A stretch of 64,000 nucleotides of DNA from DATFVA01 sp963832355 (GTDB lineage Bacteria; Bacteroidota; Ignavibacteria; Ignavibacteriales; Ignavibacteriaceae), in contig CAWHTX010000022.1 of assembly GCA_963832355.1 (NCBI GenBank), forward strand, positions 41,660-105,659, written 5' to 3'. Shown piece after piece: positions 8,541-17,888 of this stretch. The notes beneath the pieces are model-generated. The model had not been told where the DNA came from, made no database searches, and saw only the letters and a list, made by a program, of their open reading frames with translations. The number at the start of each line of letters is the position of its first letter. Position 1 is the first letter of the stretch. The position numbers and the translations under genes were made by a program.

Positions 8541-10478
8541 CTATAAGTTCCGCAGACTTGAAGGAATAATGTATTTTGGGAATTCCGACCTGATTTTATC
8601 CACGTAAATCCTTGCTCTCTCCGGTTTGTTAAAGCGGAGCTCATATAAAGCCCGTGAGGCAAGCACCGAACCCGCAAGATTCTGGATCATATCTGTGTAA
8701 CGATTGCTGTCTTCCGGAAACCTGAAATGAAAATCAGGATCAGCTGCCGGGACGTATCCATTCGTTTTAACTACTTTATAAAGAAGAACATCGGGCACAT
8801 AGGTATATCCTTCAGGTAGTTTGAATTGTCCGTTTCTCAATTCATTCTCGGCGATTTCAGGCGGAAAGTAAAAACTCCTCTTATCAATGTTTGATGCAAC
8901 CAGGTCGGTCATAAGCTTGCGGTAAAGTGATTCAAGAAGATTTGAATTATAATCTTCATCTCTTTCAAACGGCACCAGTGCATTCTTAAACAATTTAATG
9001 TCTGTTTTTAACCCTGTCAGTACATCCGGGTGATCGGTTTCCAGCTGATTAAAATACCAGGACCTTCTCAGTAGTTCCTTGTCGATTATTGCCGCATCTT
9101 TTCTGAATCCTTCAACATACTGGAAATAGTAAGACGGTGATACCAGGTAATCCCAGAGATAGCTGAATATAATAGAATTCTTATCTGTACTGGAAATAAC
9201 AGCCTTTGTGTAATCCTCAAAGATATATGTATCGCTCTGATTTACATTCCTGAAATTAATGAAGAATTCTCCGGCCGCTAATAAAATTATCAGTCCTGCC
9301 GCCGCTGCAGTTTTATATTTTTCCTGACTTACGATCTCATAAATCTTAACAATTCCGAAAACTGCAAAATATGCCAGCATTATGTAAGCCAGCAGGAAGT
9401 ACGAATCAATATCATTGATATCATAATTAATTGAATAGGCAACAGTAAAAACAAAGGTAACCAGCAGAAACCAGGCTAATTTCCTCACTCTTAACATAGT
9501 GACGAATAGTCCTATCAGACTCAGTATCAGGGTAAATGTAAATTCTGAAGGAAGATTGTTCACGAAATAGGCAAGTTGTTTTTCAGCAGCCTCAGTGGAA
9601 GAGAACAGCCACACCTGGTACTGCCTACCGCTGATATGACGCATTATCCTTTCGAAGTCTACCGGGTTTCCCCAGTTAATGGCAGGATTCATTGAAGCCC
9701 TGATGGGGAGATAGCTGTAAAAAACCACCAGCAGAAGGAAAAACACAAGCAGCATCATTGCCAGTTGCTTAAGACTGGCGGTATTCGACTTCTCCCTGGA
9801 AAAATATAGATATGCAATTCCCGGCAGAATAAGAAGTGTGGTCATATGGTTGCTGAATCCCAGGGCGAGTACTATAGCGAGGATGATCCAGGGATTCTTC
9901 AGTGAAAAGATCTTCTTATCTCCTTCGTAAGTATATGCTTTAAGAAGCGTAAGTATGATTAAACTGATCAGAAAAATATGCAATGAGTATACTTCAACAG
10001 AGGTACTCTGAAACCAGAACGTTTTACTTAATCCCAGCAGGATTCCTCCGCCGGCTGAAGCAATGTATTTTATTGAGTCGGGCAGAATTGCAGATTTTTC
10101 CTTTGGCCGGTTTTTCTCTTTACCTTTTGTCTTACCTGCTTTTTTACTGCCGCGTTTTTTAATGACATGGAATTTATCGGGGTTATCGAGTATGAATTTG
10201 GATGTATAGGCAAATAGTCCTGCTCCCAAACTGCACCACAAAGCGGCTAGAATATTAAGCTGAAAAGCTGTGGTAAATGGTAAAGGCACTTTCGAAAAGA
10301 GGAATCCTATCATAGTGAAAAGGGGATATCCTGTGGGGTGAGCTATTCCTAACAAAGCCTGAACTGCTGTCAGCTCACCGGAGTCAATCTGTATGATTGT
10401 CGGGGCGATGGTTACCATATATAGGATAAAAACCAGGACCGAAGTAAGTAATGCGTAATATTTCTTTAGGAATATCAT
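8541..10478 (-). CDS. DUF2723 family polytopic membrane protein
   Basis: The 645-residue protein has an N-terminal segment DSGELTAVQALLGIAHPTGYP that matches the DSGEF...HPPGxP signature of DUF2723, a family of GT-C-like, multi-spanning proteins proposed to be glycosyl/mannosyltransferases. Around ten hydrophobic segments occupy residues ~5-420, and a soluble periplasmic region forms the C-terminal third. A Lys/Gly-rich cytoplasmic loop (residues ~110-130) is an oddity. It starts 2 bp after glnE, so the two minus-strand genes are probably co-transcribed. The sugar donor and acceptor are unknown. Confidence 0.82.
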   Translation of the reverse strand: MIFLKKYYALLTSVLVFILYMVTIAPTIIQIDSGELTAVQALLGIAHPTGYPLFTMIGFLFSKVPLPFTTAFQLNILAALWCSLGAGLFAYTSKFILDNPDKFHVIKKRGSKKAGKTKGKEKNRPKEKSAILPDSIKYIASAGGGILLGLSKTFWFQSTSVEVYSLHIFLISLIILTLLKAYTYEGDKKIFSLKNPWIILAIVLALGFSNHMTTLLILPGIAYLYFSREKSNTASLKQLAMMLLVFFLLLVVFYSYLPIRASMNPAINWGNPVDFERIMRHISGRQYQVWLFSSTEAAEKQLAYFVNNLPSEFTFTLILSLIGLFVTMLRVRKLAWFLLVTFVFTVAYSINYDINDIDSYFLLAYIMLAYFAVFGIVKIYEIVSQEKYKTAAAAGLIILLAAGEFFINFRNVNQSDTYIFEDYTKAVISSTDKNSIIFSYLWDYLVSPSYYFQYVEGFRKDAAIIDKELLRRSWYFNQLETDHPDVLTGLKTDIKLFKNALVPFERDEDYNSNLLESLYRKLMTDLVASNIDKRSFYFPPEIAENELRNGQFKLPEGYTYVPDVLLYKVVKTNGYVPAADPDFHFRFPEDSNRYTDMIQNLAGSVLASRALYELRFNKPERARIYVDKIRSEFPKYIIPSSLRNL

Positions 10479-10480
10479 TA

Positions 10481-13285
10481 TTATTTTCCAAAAAATTTTA
10501 TGTACAGAGAGGAATTCTTTTTCATTGCACTATGCAGTTTGTGCTCAAGACCGGCGTCCGGATTAAGGTTCATTTTCCTTCCAAGTTTCACGAACCTCGC
10601 ATCATTCCTTGTTATAATGGAGCTTGTGCGGTGAAATATATTCTGATAATTCATTATCAACGATTTAAGAAACAGATGGTTATTTAACAACGTCTTAAAA
10701 TCATCATTATACTCGGGCATTTCTTTCGACAATATGTTAAATATTTTAGTAACGTTCTTTGATCGCACTTTATTATATAAATGCGGATTGCAAAGTATTA
10801 AATATTGTGAAATAAATTCAATATCCGTCAACCCGCCGCTGTTTTTTTTCAGGTTTATCATATCCTGAATACCGCCCCCCGCAGGCATCAGCTTCCTCCT
10901 CATTTCTTTGAGATCTGACTTAATTTTTTCAGCAGCCTCATTCTTCATTCTTTTCACAACCGACCTGGTGAGCTTATTAAAAAGTTTCCTGTTCCCGGCA
11001 ATAAATTTTAGTTTAGTAAATGCCTGAAGTTCCCAGGTACGTGACCTGGAGATGATGTAATCTGCGTATGAATCAACCTCCCACACAAGCATTCCGCTTT
11101 TACCTTCCGGTCTTAGTCTGCAGTCAACAGCCGCCGGTTTAAACTCATCTCTAAGTTTTGAAAGAAATTCTATGAATATCTTCTGTTCAAGGGGATTCTC
11201 CTGCAGGTTGTCGGTTACAAAAACAAGATCGATATCCGAAGCAAATGTCATTTCACCCGATCCCAGGCTTCCCATTGCCCCTATCATATAGTGTCCCTCA
11301 AGGAATGAATTTTTATCAAGCTCAGCAGAAATCCGACTTATCTTCGCGGCAATGTACTCTGCCATGAGCCGGGAAATATCCCCGGATTTAATAATTCCCA
11401 GTGCAAACCCGGCAAGGATCATAAATAGAAATTCTTTGTAGGAGTGAACACCGGTTAGATCAATCTTTCCAAAAATCTGTTTTGAAAGAAATATTTCCCT
11501 GAGAGTTTTATCTTCTGCAAAAAGATCTATACTCCACTGAGAATATTCACAAAGTGTGAGGAAAGCATTAAAGAACTTTTTGTCTCTGAATTCCTCATAC
11601 CATATTGAAGGAAATTTTGCCTGTCTTATTACCCTTACGAAGTTGCTGAGCACCAGCCCAGGCTCCTCAGACTTTTTCAGATAATTATACAACATACTGC
11701 TGATCTTATCGAAAGCCTCACTTGACTGTTTGTCGAATTCTTTAGTTCCGAGAAGTCCTTTACCTTCCCTCAGGTATAATAAATCCCGCTCAGCCGCGGC
11801 GGAATTTTGAAAGTTAATACTACTGACTTCACTTTTATTTCCGCTTTTACCGCTGCCGGTAACCGAAGTATAAACCTTCAGTACATCGCTCCTCCGCTTC
11901 TTCACCTCTTCCTGGAATTCATCTGCATTCCCGAATCCAAGATACACACTGAGTTTATCTCTGATCTCACCTTTTGAAGGAACCAGGTGAGTTTGGGTAT
12001 CATTCATTAGCTGAAGGTAGTGTTCTATCTTCCTGTAGAAGATATATGATCCCTCCAGAACAGATGCCTCTTTATCAGAGATCAACTCCTTCTTCCTCAA
12101 CTCTCTTAAAGCTTCGAGAGTGCTTCCTGTCCTTAAAGATTCCACCCTGCCGCCATTGATTAACTGCAGTGCCTGAACTGAGAACTCTACATCCCTTATA
12201 CCTCCGGGTACCAGCTTTATATTTTCTTCACTTTTCAGATTCTTCTCGATGTTCTGTTTTAACCTTCTCACCTGTTCAAGCGGGGAGACCTTAAATGATG
12301 AGGGATAGATAAAAGGATTAAGATATCTCTGAAACTCTTTGAATAGTTCATGATTCCCGGACACGAAGCCGCATTTAATAAGCATCTGACGCTCCCAGTC
12401 CTCTCCCCGGCTCTCATAATACATAAGATAATCTATAAGTCTCCTGCAGAGAGGTGAGTTCCTTCCATCAGGTCTTAACCGGAAATCTACTCTGTATATG
12501 TATCCTAATTCTGTGAGCGATGAGGCCGACTCAACGAAGAGCAATACAGCCTCTGTAAGAATTTCCTGGTACTCTTTATTTCCCGGAAGAGTATTATTCT
12601 CATCAAAAAAAATCATCAGGTCAATATCAGAGCTGTAGTTCAGTTCATTACCGCCCAGCTTACCCAGTGAAACAAGACAGTATTTCTCCTCTGAAAAAAC
12701 AAGCTTGTATTTATCAAGGATACGCTGGTAACATATACTGAACAGCCTGGAGGTTATGGCCGAGGCAAGACCACTCAATTCTCCGGTAATCTCTTCTATA
12801 CCTTTCTTCAGAAATATATCCCTGGTTCCTATCCTTAGAAGTTCTTTCCTCTTGAATCTTCTTAAAGCATTTACAGCAGAGTCAAAACTCTTAAATGAAC
12901 CCATAGCTGAAGCTGCTGCTTCACTGTACTCTTCTTTATTGCAGATCCTGTCAATTGCTGAAGGATTAGCAACCAGGTAAAAATATTCAGGGTTTCGCAC
13001 CAGGATATCGGTTAAATAATTACTGTTGCTTGTCAGGGAGATCAGGAGATCAATGTAGTGGGGGTACTGAATGCAGTCAGATAAAAAAGATACCTTATCA
13101 TAAACCGCGGAGATAAACCTGAGAAGGTTGGATTCGGATGAATGAGTGAAATAGTGCTTCTTTGTCTCTTTTTCGATAAGTGAGAAAAGTTCATCCAGCT
13201 TATTCTGATCAAAATAACCACCGGAAAATTCTATGATTTTCTGAATAAAATCCTGCGATAATATTTCTTTCTTTTTTACGGGCAA
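10481..13285 (-). CDS. glnE: Bifunctional glutamine synthetase adenylyltransferase/deadenylylase
   Basis: GlnE adenylylates glutamine synthetase when nitrogen is plentiful and removes the AMP when it is scarce, under PII control. Two nucleotidyltransferase halves are visible: LGKLGGNELNYSSDIDLMIF near residues 207-227 (deadenylylation half) and MGSLGSGEMTFASDIDLVFV near 670-690 (adenylylation half), each with the DxD metal site. The 934-residue length is typical. The start appears to be TTG at 13285, because no ATG lies close upstream. glnB is encoded 4 kb away on the other strand; no glnD or glnA is in the window. Confidence 0.95.
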   Translation of the reverse strand: MPVKKKEILSQDFIQKIIEFSGGYFDQNKLDELFSLIEKETKKHYFTHSSESNLLRFISAVYDKVSFLSDCIQYPHYIDLLISLTSNSNYLTDILVRNPEYFYLVANPSAIDRICNKEEYSEAAASAMGSFKSFDSAVNALRRFKRKELLRIGTRDIFLKKGIEEITGELSGLASAITSRLFSICYQRILDKYKLVFSEEKYCLVSLGKLGGNELNYSSDIDLMIFFDENNTLPGNKEYQEILTEAVLLFVESASSLTELGYIYRVDFRLRPDGRNSPLCRRLIDYLMYYESRGEDWERQMLIKCGFVSGNHELFKEFQRYLNPFIYPSSFKVSPLEQVRRLKQNIEKNLKSEENIKLVPGGIRDVEFSVQALQLINGGRVESLRTGSTLEALRELRKKELISDKEASVLEGSYIFYRKIEHYLQLMNDTQTHLVPSKGEIRDKLSVYLGFGNADEFQEEVKKRRSDVLKVYTSVTGSGKSGNKSEVSSINFQNSAAAERDLLYLREGKGLLGTKEFDKQSSEAFDKISSMLYNYLKKSEEPGLVLSNFVRVIRQAKFPSIWYEEFRDKKFFNAFLTLCEYSQWSIDLFAEDKTLREIFLSKQIFGKIDLTGVHSYKEFLFMILAGFALGIIKSGDISRLMAEYIAAKISRISAELDKNSFLEGHYMIGAMGSLGSGEMTFASDIDLVFVTDNLQENPLEQKIFIEFLSKLRDEFKPAAVDCRLRPEGKSGMLVWEVDSYADYIISRSRTWELQAFTKLKFIAGNRKLFNKLTRSVVKRMKNEAAEKIKSDLKEMRRKLMPAGGGIQDMINLKKNSGGLTDIEFISQYLILCNPHLYNKVRSKNVTKIFNILSKEMPEYNDDFKTLLNNHLFLKSLIMNYQNIFHRTSSIITRNDARFVKLGRKMNLNPDAGLEHKLHSAMKKNSSLYIKFFGK

Positions 13286-13413
13286 ATTAAATCAGATTAT
13301 TTTATTCCTCTAATCTAAAACATTGAGACCATTTATTAAATTATAATTAAATCACCGGGATCAAAGTATTAATTCGTTACATTATATAAATAAATCATAA
13401 AAAGGAGATCTAA

Positions 13414-14106
13414 ATGCAAATAAAAGATTCCACTTTCTTAATTACCGGCGGAAGTTCAGGTATAGGGAAAGCAGCCGCAAAAATGATAATTGAAAAGGGA
13501 GGGAAAGCAGCAATTACCGCCCGCGGGAAAGAAAGGCTGATAAAAGCCGCCGATGAGATCGGGGCAATTCCAATAAATACAGATGTTTCGAAGCCGGCTG
13601 ATGTTGAGACTACCTATAAAACATTTTTTAAAAAATTCGATCGGCTTGACTGCCTGATCAATAATGCCGGGATTGCCGGCGGCGGGGAAGTTGATAAGCT
13701 GAGATACGAGGATTTTGAAAAGGTTTACTCTGTAAATGTATTCGGTGCAGCGATGATGGCGCAGAAGGCCGCAGAAATTTTCAAAAAACAGAATTATGGA
13801 AATATCATTAACATAGGCTCTACAGCCGGAGTTAAAGGATATGCGGGCGGATCAGTCTATGCCTCCTCGAAATTCGCTTTAAGAGGAATGACGCTATGCT
13901 GGCAGGCGGAGCTGCGGAAATATAATGTAAGAGTTATGTGTATTAACCCGAGCGAAGTCAGGACCTCATTCGGAGGCCGGGAAACAGATGAAGTCAGCAA
14001 CAGACTCCGAGGTGAAGAAATTGCACATGCCATTGTGTCTTCGATGGAAATGGACGATCGCGGGTTTATACCTGAATTCATGGTATGGGCTACAAATCCA
14101 TTTTAG
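13414..14106 (+). CDS. Short-chain dehydrogenase/reductase
   Basis: A 230-residue classical SDR with the Rossmann motif TGGSSGIG (residues 11-18), NNAG, and the catalytic S/Y/K set (IGSTAG, then YASSK). It uses NAD(P)H to oxidise or reduce an unidentified alcohol or ketone. An AAGGAG site lies 7 bp before the ATG. The unit is single, divergent from glnE and closed by a strong terminator at 14120. It resembles 3-oxoacyl-reductase-like SDRs, but the substrate cannot be assigned. Confidence 0.88.
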   Translation: MQIKDSTFLITGGSSGIGKAAAKMIIEKGGKAAITARGKERLIKAADEIGAIPINTDVSKPADVETTYKTFFKKFDRLDCLINNAGIAGGGEVDKLRYEDFEKVYSVNVFGAAMMAQKAAEIFKKQNYGNIINIGSTAGVKGYAGGSVYASSKFALRGMTLCWQAELRKYNVRVMCINPSEVRTSFGGRETDEVSNRLRGEEIAHAIVSSMEMDDRGFIPEFMVWATNPF

Positions 14107-14119
14107 ATTTAAAATAAAA

Positions 14120-14148
14120 AAAGCATACCGGGTTTCCCGGTATGCTTT
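14120..14148 (+). terminator. Strong hairpin terminator
   Basis: A perfect 13-bp stem (AAAGCATACCGGG with its complement) and TTT loop lies 14 bp after the SDR stop. It is flanked by A-rich and T-rich sequence, so it could work in both directions. Confidence 0.85.
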
Positions 14149-14408
14149 ATCAGGCAGCTAATTGATATTAGTACTGCTTTTTCATCACCCCCTATAAAAT
14201 AAAACCCGGCCGGATTGTCAATCAGTTAAGACCACATGTGATTTTTACATTATTGCAGAAAATATGGCTGGAAACTTTTCACTTTCCGGAAGGGTATATG
14301 TATTATAATGAAAGTGCGGATGTAAGCTGAGGGGAAAGCTTCCTAAATTGCAATTCAGATGTCCAATGTGTAATTTTGATGTTCAACACCAACGGAGAAA
14401 ATGATTAA
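14149..14408 (+). other. Gene-free leader region upstream of secA
   Basis: About 260 bp between the SDR terminator and secA. I see no open frame, repeat or structured RNA. The last part carries an ACGGAGAAA ribosome binding site about 8 bp before the secA ATG at 14409; the nearby ATG at 14401 runs into a stop within five codons. The length would allow a regulated leader but no recognisable SecM-like arrest gene is present. Confidence 0.5.
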
Positions 14409-17400
14409 ATGGTAAATATTATTAAGATGGTTTTTGGTGATAAACACAGTAAAGATGTTAAGATATTGTCACCAGTAGTTGAGGAAATTAACCAGGAATA
14501 CGAGAAAATAAAAAGCCTGTCTGACGAGGCATTAAAGGCCAAAACTCCCGAATTTAAAGAAAAAATTGAGCAGTACACCTCCGAAACCCGTTCCAAAATT
14601 GAAGAAATAAGACACAAGCTTCAGTCGGATGAGGATTTCGACAGAAATTCAGCTTATGATGATCTGGATGCACTTGAAGAGGAATTGAATGATAAATACG
14701 AAGAAATCCTCGATCAGCTTCTCCCGGAAGCTTTTGCCGTAGTAAAAATCACCTGCGAACGGCTGTTGGGCCAAAGCTGGATGGTTGCCGGCAATAAAAC
14801 AACCTGGGATATGGTACCATATGATGTGCAGCTAATGGGAGGCGTGGTTCTTCACCAGGGTAAAATTGCAGAGATGGCAACTGGTGAAGGAAAAACCCTC
14901 GTAGCTACCCTGCCTCTTTACCTGAATGCGCTTACAGGCCGCGGAGTTCACCTGGTTACGGTTAATGATTACCTGGCAAAACGTGACTCCGAATGGATGG
15001 GAGAGATCTTCAGGTTCCATGGTCTTACTGTAGGCTGTATCATCAATACAATGAATTCCGAACAAAGACAGGAAATGTATGCCTGTGATATAACTTATGG
15101 TACAAACAATGAATTCGGTTTCGATTACCTCCGTGATAATATGTCAATTGATAAGGAATATCAGGTTCAGCGTCCTCATAACTACGCTATTGTGGATGAG
15201 GTCGACTCTGTTCTGATTGACGAGGCAAGAACTCCTCTTATCATTTCAGGTCCTGTTGAAGTTGATGATCATAAATTCAATGAGATGAAGCCGAAGGTTG
15301 AACGGTTATACAGGCTGCAGTCGAGTCTCGTTTCTAAATTAGTTCAGGAAGCGGAAAATTATCTGGCCGACGGTGCTTCGGGAAAAGTAAATGCATCTGA
15401 AGCTGGTATACAGCTTCTCCGTGCAAGCAGGGGACTGCCAAAACACAGCAAACTTGCTAAAATGTTAAGTGAACCTGAGAATAAAAAGCTTCTGCAGTCG
15501 ACTGAAATGGAATTCCTGAGAGAGAAAGCCAAGAATATGCACATTATCGACGATGAACTTTATTTCGTCATCGATGAAAAAAATAATACCATCGACATCA
15601 CCGAGAAGGGAAGAGAAGAACTTGCAAAAGGCAGCGGAATGGAAAAGGACTTCTTCATTCTGCCCGACCTCGGTACGGAGATGAGCAAACTTGAAAACGA
15701 TGAATCGATGTCGGAAGAGGAAAAAATAAAGCAGAAGGATATACTTTATCATAATTATTCCGAGAGCAGTGACAGGATTCATACTATCCATCAGCTCCTA
15801 AAAGCTTATACGCTTTTTGAAAAGGATGATGAATATGTGGTTACAGAAGACGGGAAGATTGCAATTGTTGATGAATTCACCGGTCGTATTCTTCCGGGCA
15901 GAAGATATTCAGACGGACTCCACCAGGCGATAGAAGCAAAGGAAAACGTTAAGGTTGAACGCGACAGTCAGACGCTTGCTACTATCACCCTTCAGAATTA
16001 TTTCAGAATGTATAATAAGCTTGCCGGAATGACAGGTACAGCAGAGACCGAAGAAGGCGAGTTTTTTGAAATATATAAACTTGAAGTCGTGGTTGTACCT
16101 ACAAACAAGCCGGTTGTAAGAGATGACCAGGATGATGCGGTATATAGAACAAAACGTGAGAAATATAATTCGGTTATTGAAAAAATTGAAGAGTTAAGGA
16201 AAGAAGGAAGACCGGTACTGGTAGGTACTACTTCAGTCGAAGTGTCTGAAACTATCTCGAGAATGTTAAAGAGAAAAGGTATTCCTCATAACGTATTGAA
16301 TGCAAAGCAGCACCAGCGTGAGGCTGAAATTGTTGCCCATGCCGGTGAAGTCGGTGCAGTAACTATCGCTACCAACATGGCTGGTCGTGGTACAGATATT
16401 AAGCTGGGCGCAGGTGTGCGGGACCGGGGAGGATTATTTATTCTCGGAACCGAGAGACATGAGTCGCGGCGAATTGACCGTCAGTTAAGAGGACGTTCAG
16501 GAAGGCAGGGAGATCCGGGTACTACCAAGTTCTTTATTTCCCTGGAAGACGACCTGATGAGACTTTTCGGAAGCGACAGAATTTCATCCGTTATGGGAAG
16601 AATAGGTATTAAGGAAGGTGAGGTCATCCAGCACCCGATGATTACAAAGTCGGTTGAAAGAGCCCAGAAGAAAGTCGAGGAAAATAACTTCGCGATACGT
16701 AAAAGACTTCTTGAATACGATGATACAATGAACCAGCAGAGGGAAGTTATTTATACCCGCCGCCAAAGGGCACTTGCAGGCGACAGACTGAAGAGTGAAA
16801 TATTTGATTACCTCGAAGAATATGTTTCGGAAGTGGTCAACCAGAACTTTAATGAAGTTCAGGATGAGGCTATCAGGGAGGAAATTCTTCAGAAACTTCT
16901 CGTTGAAGTTAAACTTGAATCTACGGAATTTGAAACTCTCGGCGAGGAAGGGATTAAAGAACGGATAATAGAGAGTGCCAGGACTTTCTACAAGAAGAAA
17001 GAGGAGATGATTGGTTCTGAACTGATGGCCAGGCTGGAACGTTATGCGATGTTAAGCGTGATAGACCAGAAATGGAAAGAGCACCTGAGAGAAATGGATG
17101 ACCTGAAAGAAGGCATAGGACTCCGTGCTTACGGTCAGAAGGATCCCCTGATCGAATACAAGGGTGAGGCATTTAAGTTATTTGTTGCGCTCCTTGAAGA
17201 TGTAAGAAACGAAGTTGTTTCATTTGCATTCAAATTCTTCCCGCAGGCTCCTGATGAAGTACAGAACCGCAGAAGACGTCAGCCAGCCAGGATGACCGAG
17301 AGTAAGCAGAGTGCTGACAATATTGGTATGGCTTCACCGCAAAGGAAGGCTGGTCAGTCGTCACCTGAACAGGGAGGTAAGGCTCAGCCAGTACAGGTAG

Positions 17401-17474
17401 GCGAAAAGGTAGGAAGAAATGATCCCTGTCCCTGCGGCAGCGGAAAGAAATACAAACATTGTCACGGTAAATAA
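14409..17474 (+). CDS. secA: Preprotein translocase ATPase SecA
   Basis: SecA drives unfolded preproteins through SecYEG using ATP. Walker A is MATGEGKT (156-163) and the DEAD-like box is DEVDSVLIDEARTPLI. The preprotein-binding region and the helicase second domain (TNMAGRGTDIKLG, RQLRGRSGRQGDPG) are present. At 1021 residues it is longer than E. coli SecA (901) because of an insertion at about residues 300-460, as is usual in Bacteroidota/Chlorobi. The C-terminus has the zinc-binding CPCGSGKKYKHCH motif that contacts SecB or ribosomes. glnB starts 11 bp after its stop. Confidence 0.97.
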   Translation: MVNIIKMVFGDKHSKDVKILSPVVEEINQEYEKIKSLSDEALKAKTPEFKEKIEQYTSETRSKIEEIRHKLQSDEDFDRNSAYDDLDALEEELNDKYEEILDQLLPEAFAVVKITCERLLGQSWMVAGNKTTWDMVPYDVQLMGGVVLHQGKIAEMATGEGKTLVATLPLYLNALTGRGVHLVTVNDYLAKRDSEWMGEIFRFHGLTVGCIINTMNSEQRQEMYACDITYGTNNEFGFDYLRDNMSIDKEYQVQRPHNYAIVDEVDSVLIDEARTPLIISGPVEVDDHKFNEMKPKVERLYRLQSSLVSKLVQEAENYLADGASGKVNASEAGIQLLRASRGLPKHSKLAKMLSEPENKKLLQSTEMEFLREKAKNMHIIDDELYFVIDEKNNTIDITEKGREELAKGSGMEKDFFILPDLGTEMSKLENDESMSEEEKIKQKDILYHNYSESSDRIHTIHQLLKAYTLFEKDDEYVVTEDGKIAIVDEFTGRILPGRRYSDGLHQAIEAKENVKVERDSQTLATITLQNYFRMYNKLAGMTGTAETEEGEFFEIYKLEVVVVPTNKPVVRDDQDDAVYRTKREKYNSVIEKIEELRKEGRPVLVGTTSVEVSETISRMLKRKGIPHNVLNAKQHQREAEIVAHAGEVGAVTIATNMAGRGTDIKLGAGVRDRGGLFILGTERHESRRIDRQLRGRSGRQGDPGTTKFFISLEDDLMRLFGSDRISSVMGRIGIKEGEVIQHPMITKSVERAQKKVEENNFAIRKRLLEYDDTMNQQREVIYTRRQRALAGDRLKSEIFDYLEEYVSEVVNQNFNEVQDEAIREEILQKLLVEVKLESTEFETLGEEGIKERIIESARTFYKKKEEMIGSELMARLERYAMLSVIDQKWKEHLREMDDLKEGIGLRAYGQKDPLIEYKGEAFKLFVALLEDVRNEVVSFAFKFFPQAPDEVQNRRRRQPARMTESKQSADNIGMASPQRKAGQSSPEQGGKAQPVQVGEKVGRNDPCPCGSGKKYKHCHGK

Positions 17475-17485
17475 AGGGCTTCACA

Positions 17486-17824
17486 ATGAAAAAGATTGAG
17501 GCTATAATCCGACCTTTTAAGCTGGATGAAGTTAAGGAGGCCCTTGTAGAGGAAGGGATAAGGGGACTTACGATTACTGAAGTCCGTGGCTACGGAAGAC
17601 AAAAAGGACATACCGAAACCTATCGGGGAAGCGAATACCGGATAGAGTTTATTCCTAAGATCAAAATAGAGATCGTCGTCGAAAAAGAGAAGGCTGAAAA
17701 GGTTATAGAAGCGATCCTCCGCACAGCTAAAACAGGGCAGGTGGGTGACGGAAAGATTTTTATCTATGATGTTCAGGATGTAATAAGGATCAGGACGGAA
17801 GAATCCGGCAAGGAAGCCTTATAA
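17486..17824 (+). CDS. glnB: Nitrogen regulatory protein P-II
   Basis: PII is a trimeric sensor of 2-oxoglutarate, ATP/ADP and glutamine status. The protein is 112 residues. The T-loop contains RGYGRQKGHTETYRGSEY with Tyr51, the uridylylation site, and the C-terminal signature TGQVGDGKIFIYDV is intact. It lies only 11 bp after secA, an unusual partner, rather than next to amt, which is 40 kb away here. A GlnE target is encoded 4 kb upstream. Whether it is GlnB or GlnK cannot be decided from sequence; no GlnD is in the window. Confidence 0.94.
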   Translation: MKKIEAIIRPFKLDEVKEALVEEGIRGLTITEVRGYGRQKGHTETYRGSEYRIEFIPKIKIEIVVEKEKAEKVIEAILRTAKTGQVGDGKIFIYDVQDVIRIRTEESGKEAL

Positions 17825-17829
17825 ATTTA

Positions 17830-17872
17830 CCCGCGGAAGGCGGGATCTTTTACCTTTTACTTTTTTTTATTC
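17830..17872 (+). terminator. Terminator after glnB
   Basis: CCCGC and GCGGG form a 5-bp GC stem with a GGAAG loop, 5 bp after the glnB stop, followed by T-rich sequence (ATCTTTT, then eight T). It likely ends the secA-glnB unit. Confidence 0.7.
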
Positions 17873-17888
17873 TTTTATAGCTTGAAAT

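Noticed and set aside
14149..14408. SecM-like arrest gene or riboswitch before secA
   Set aside because: No open frame with an arrest-like peptide and no convincing structure was found.
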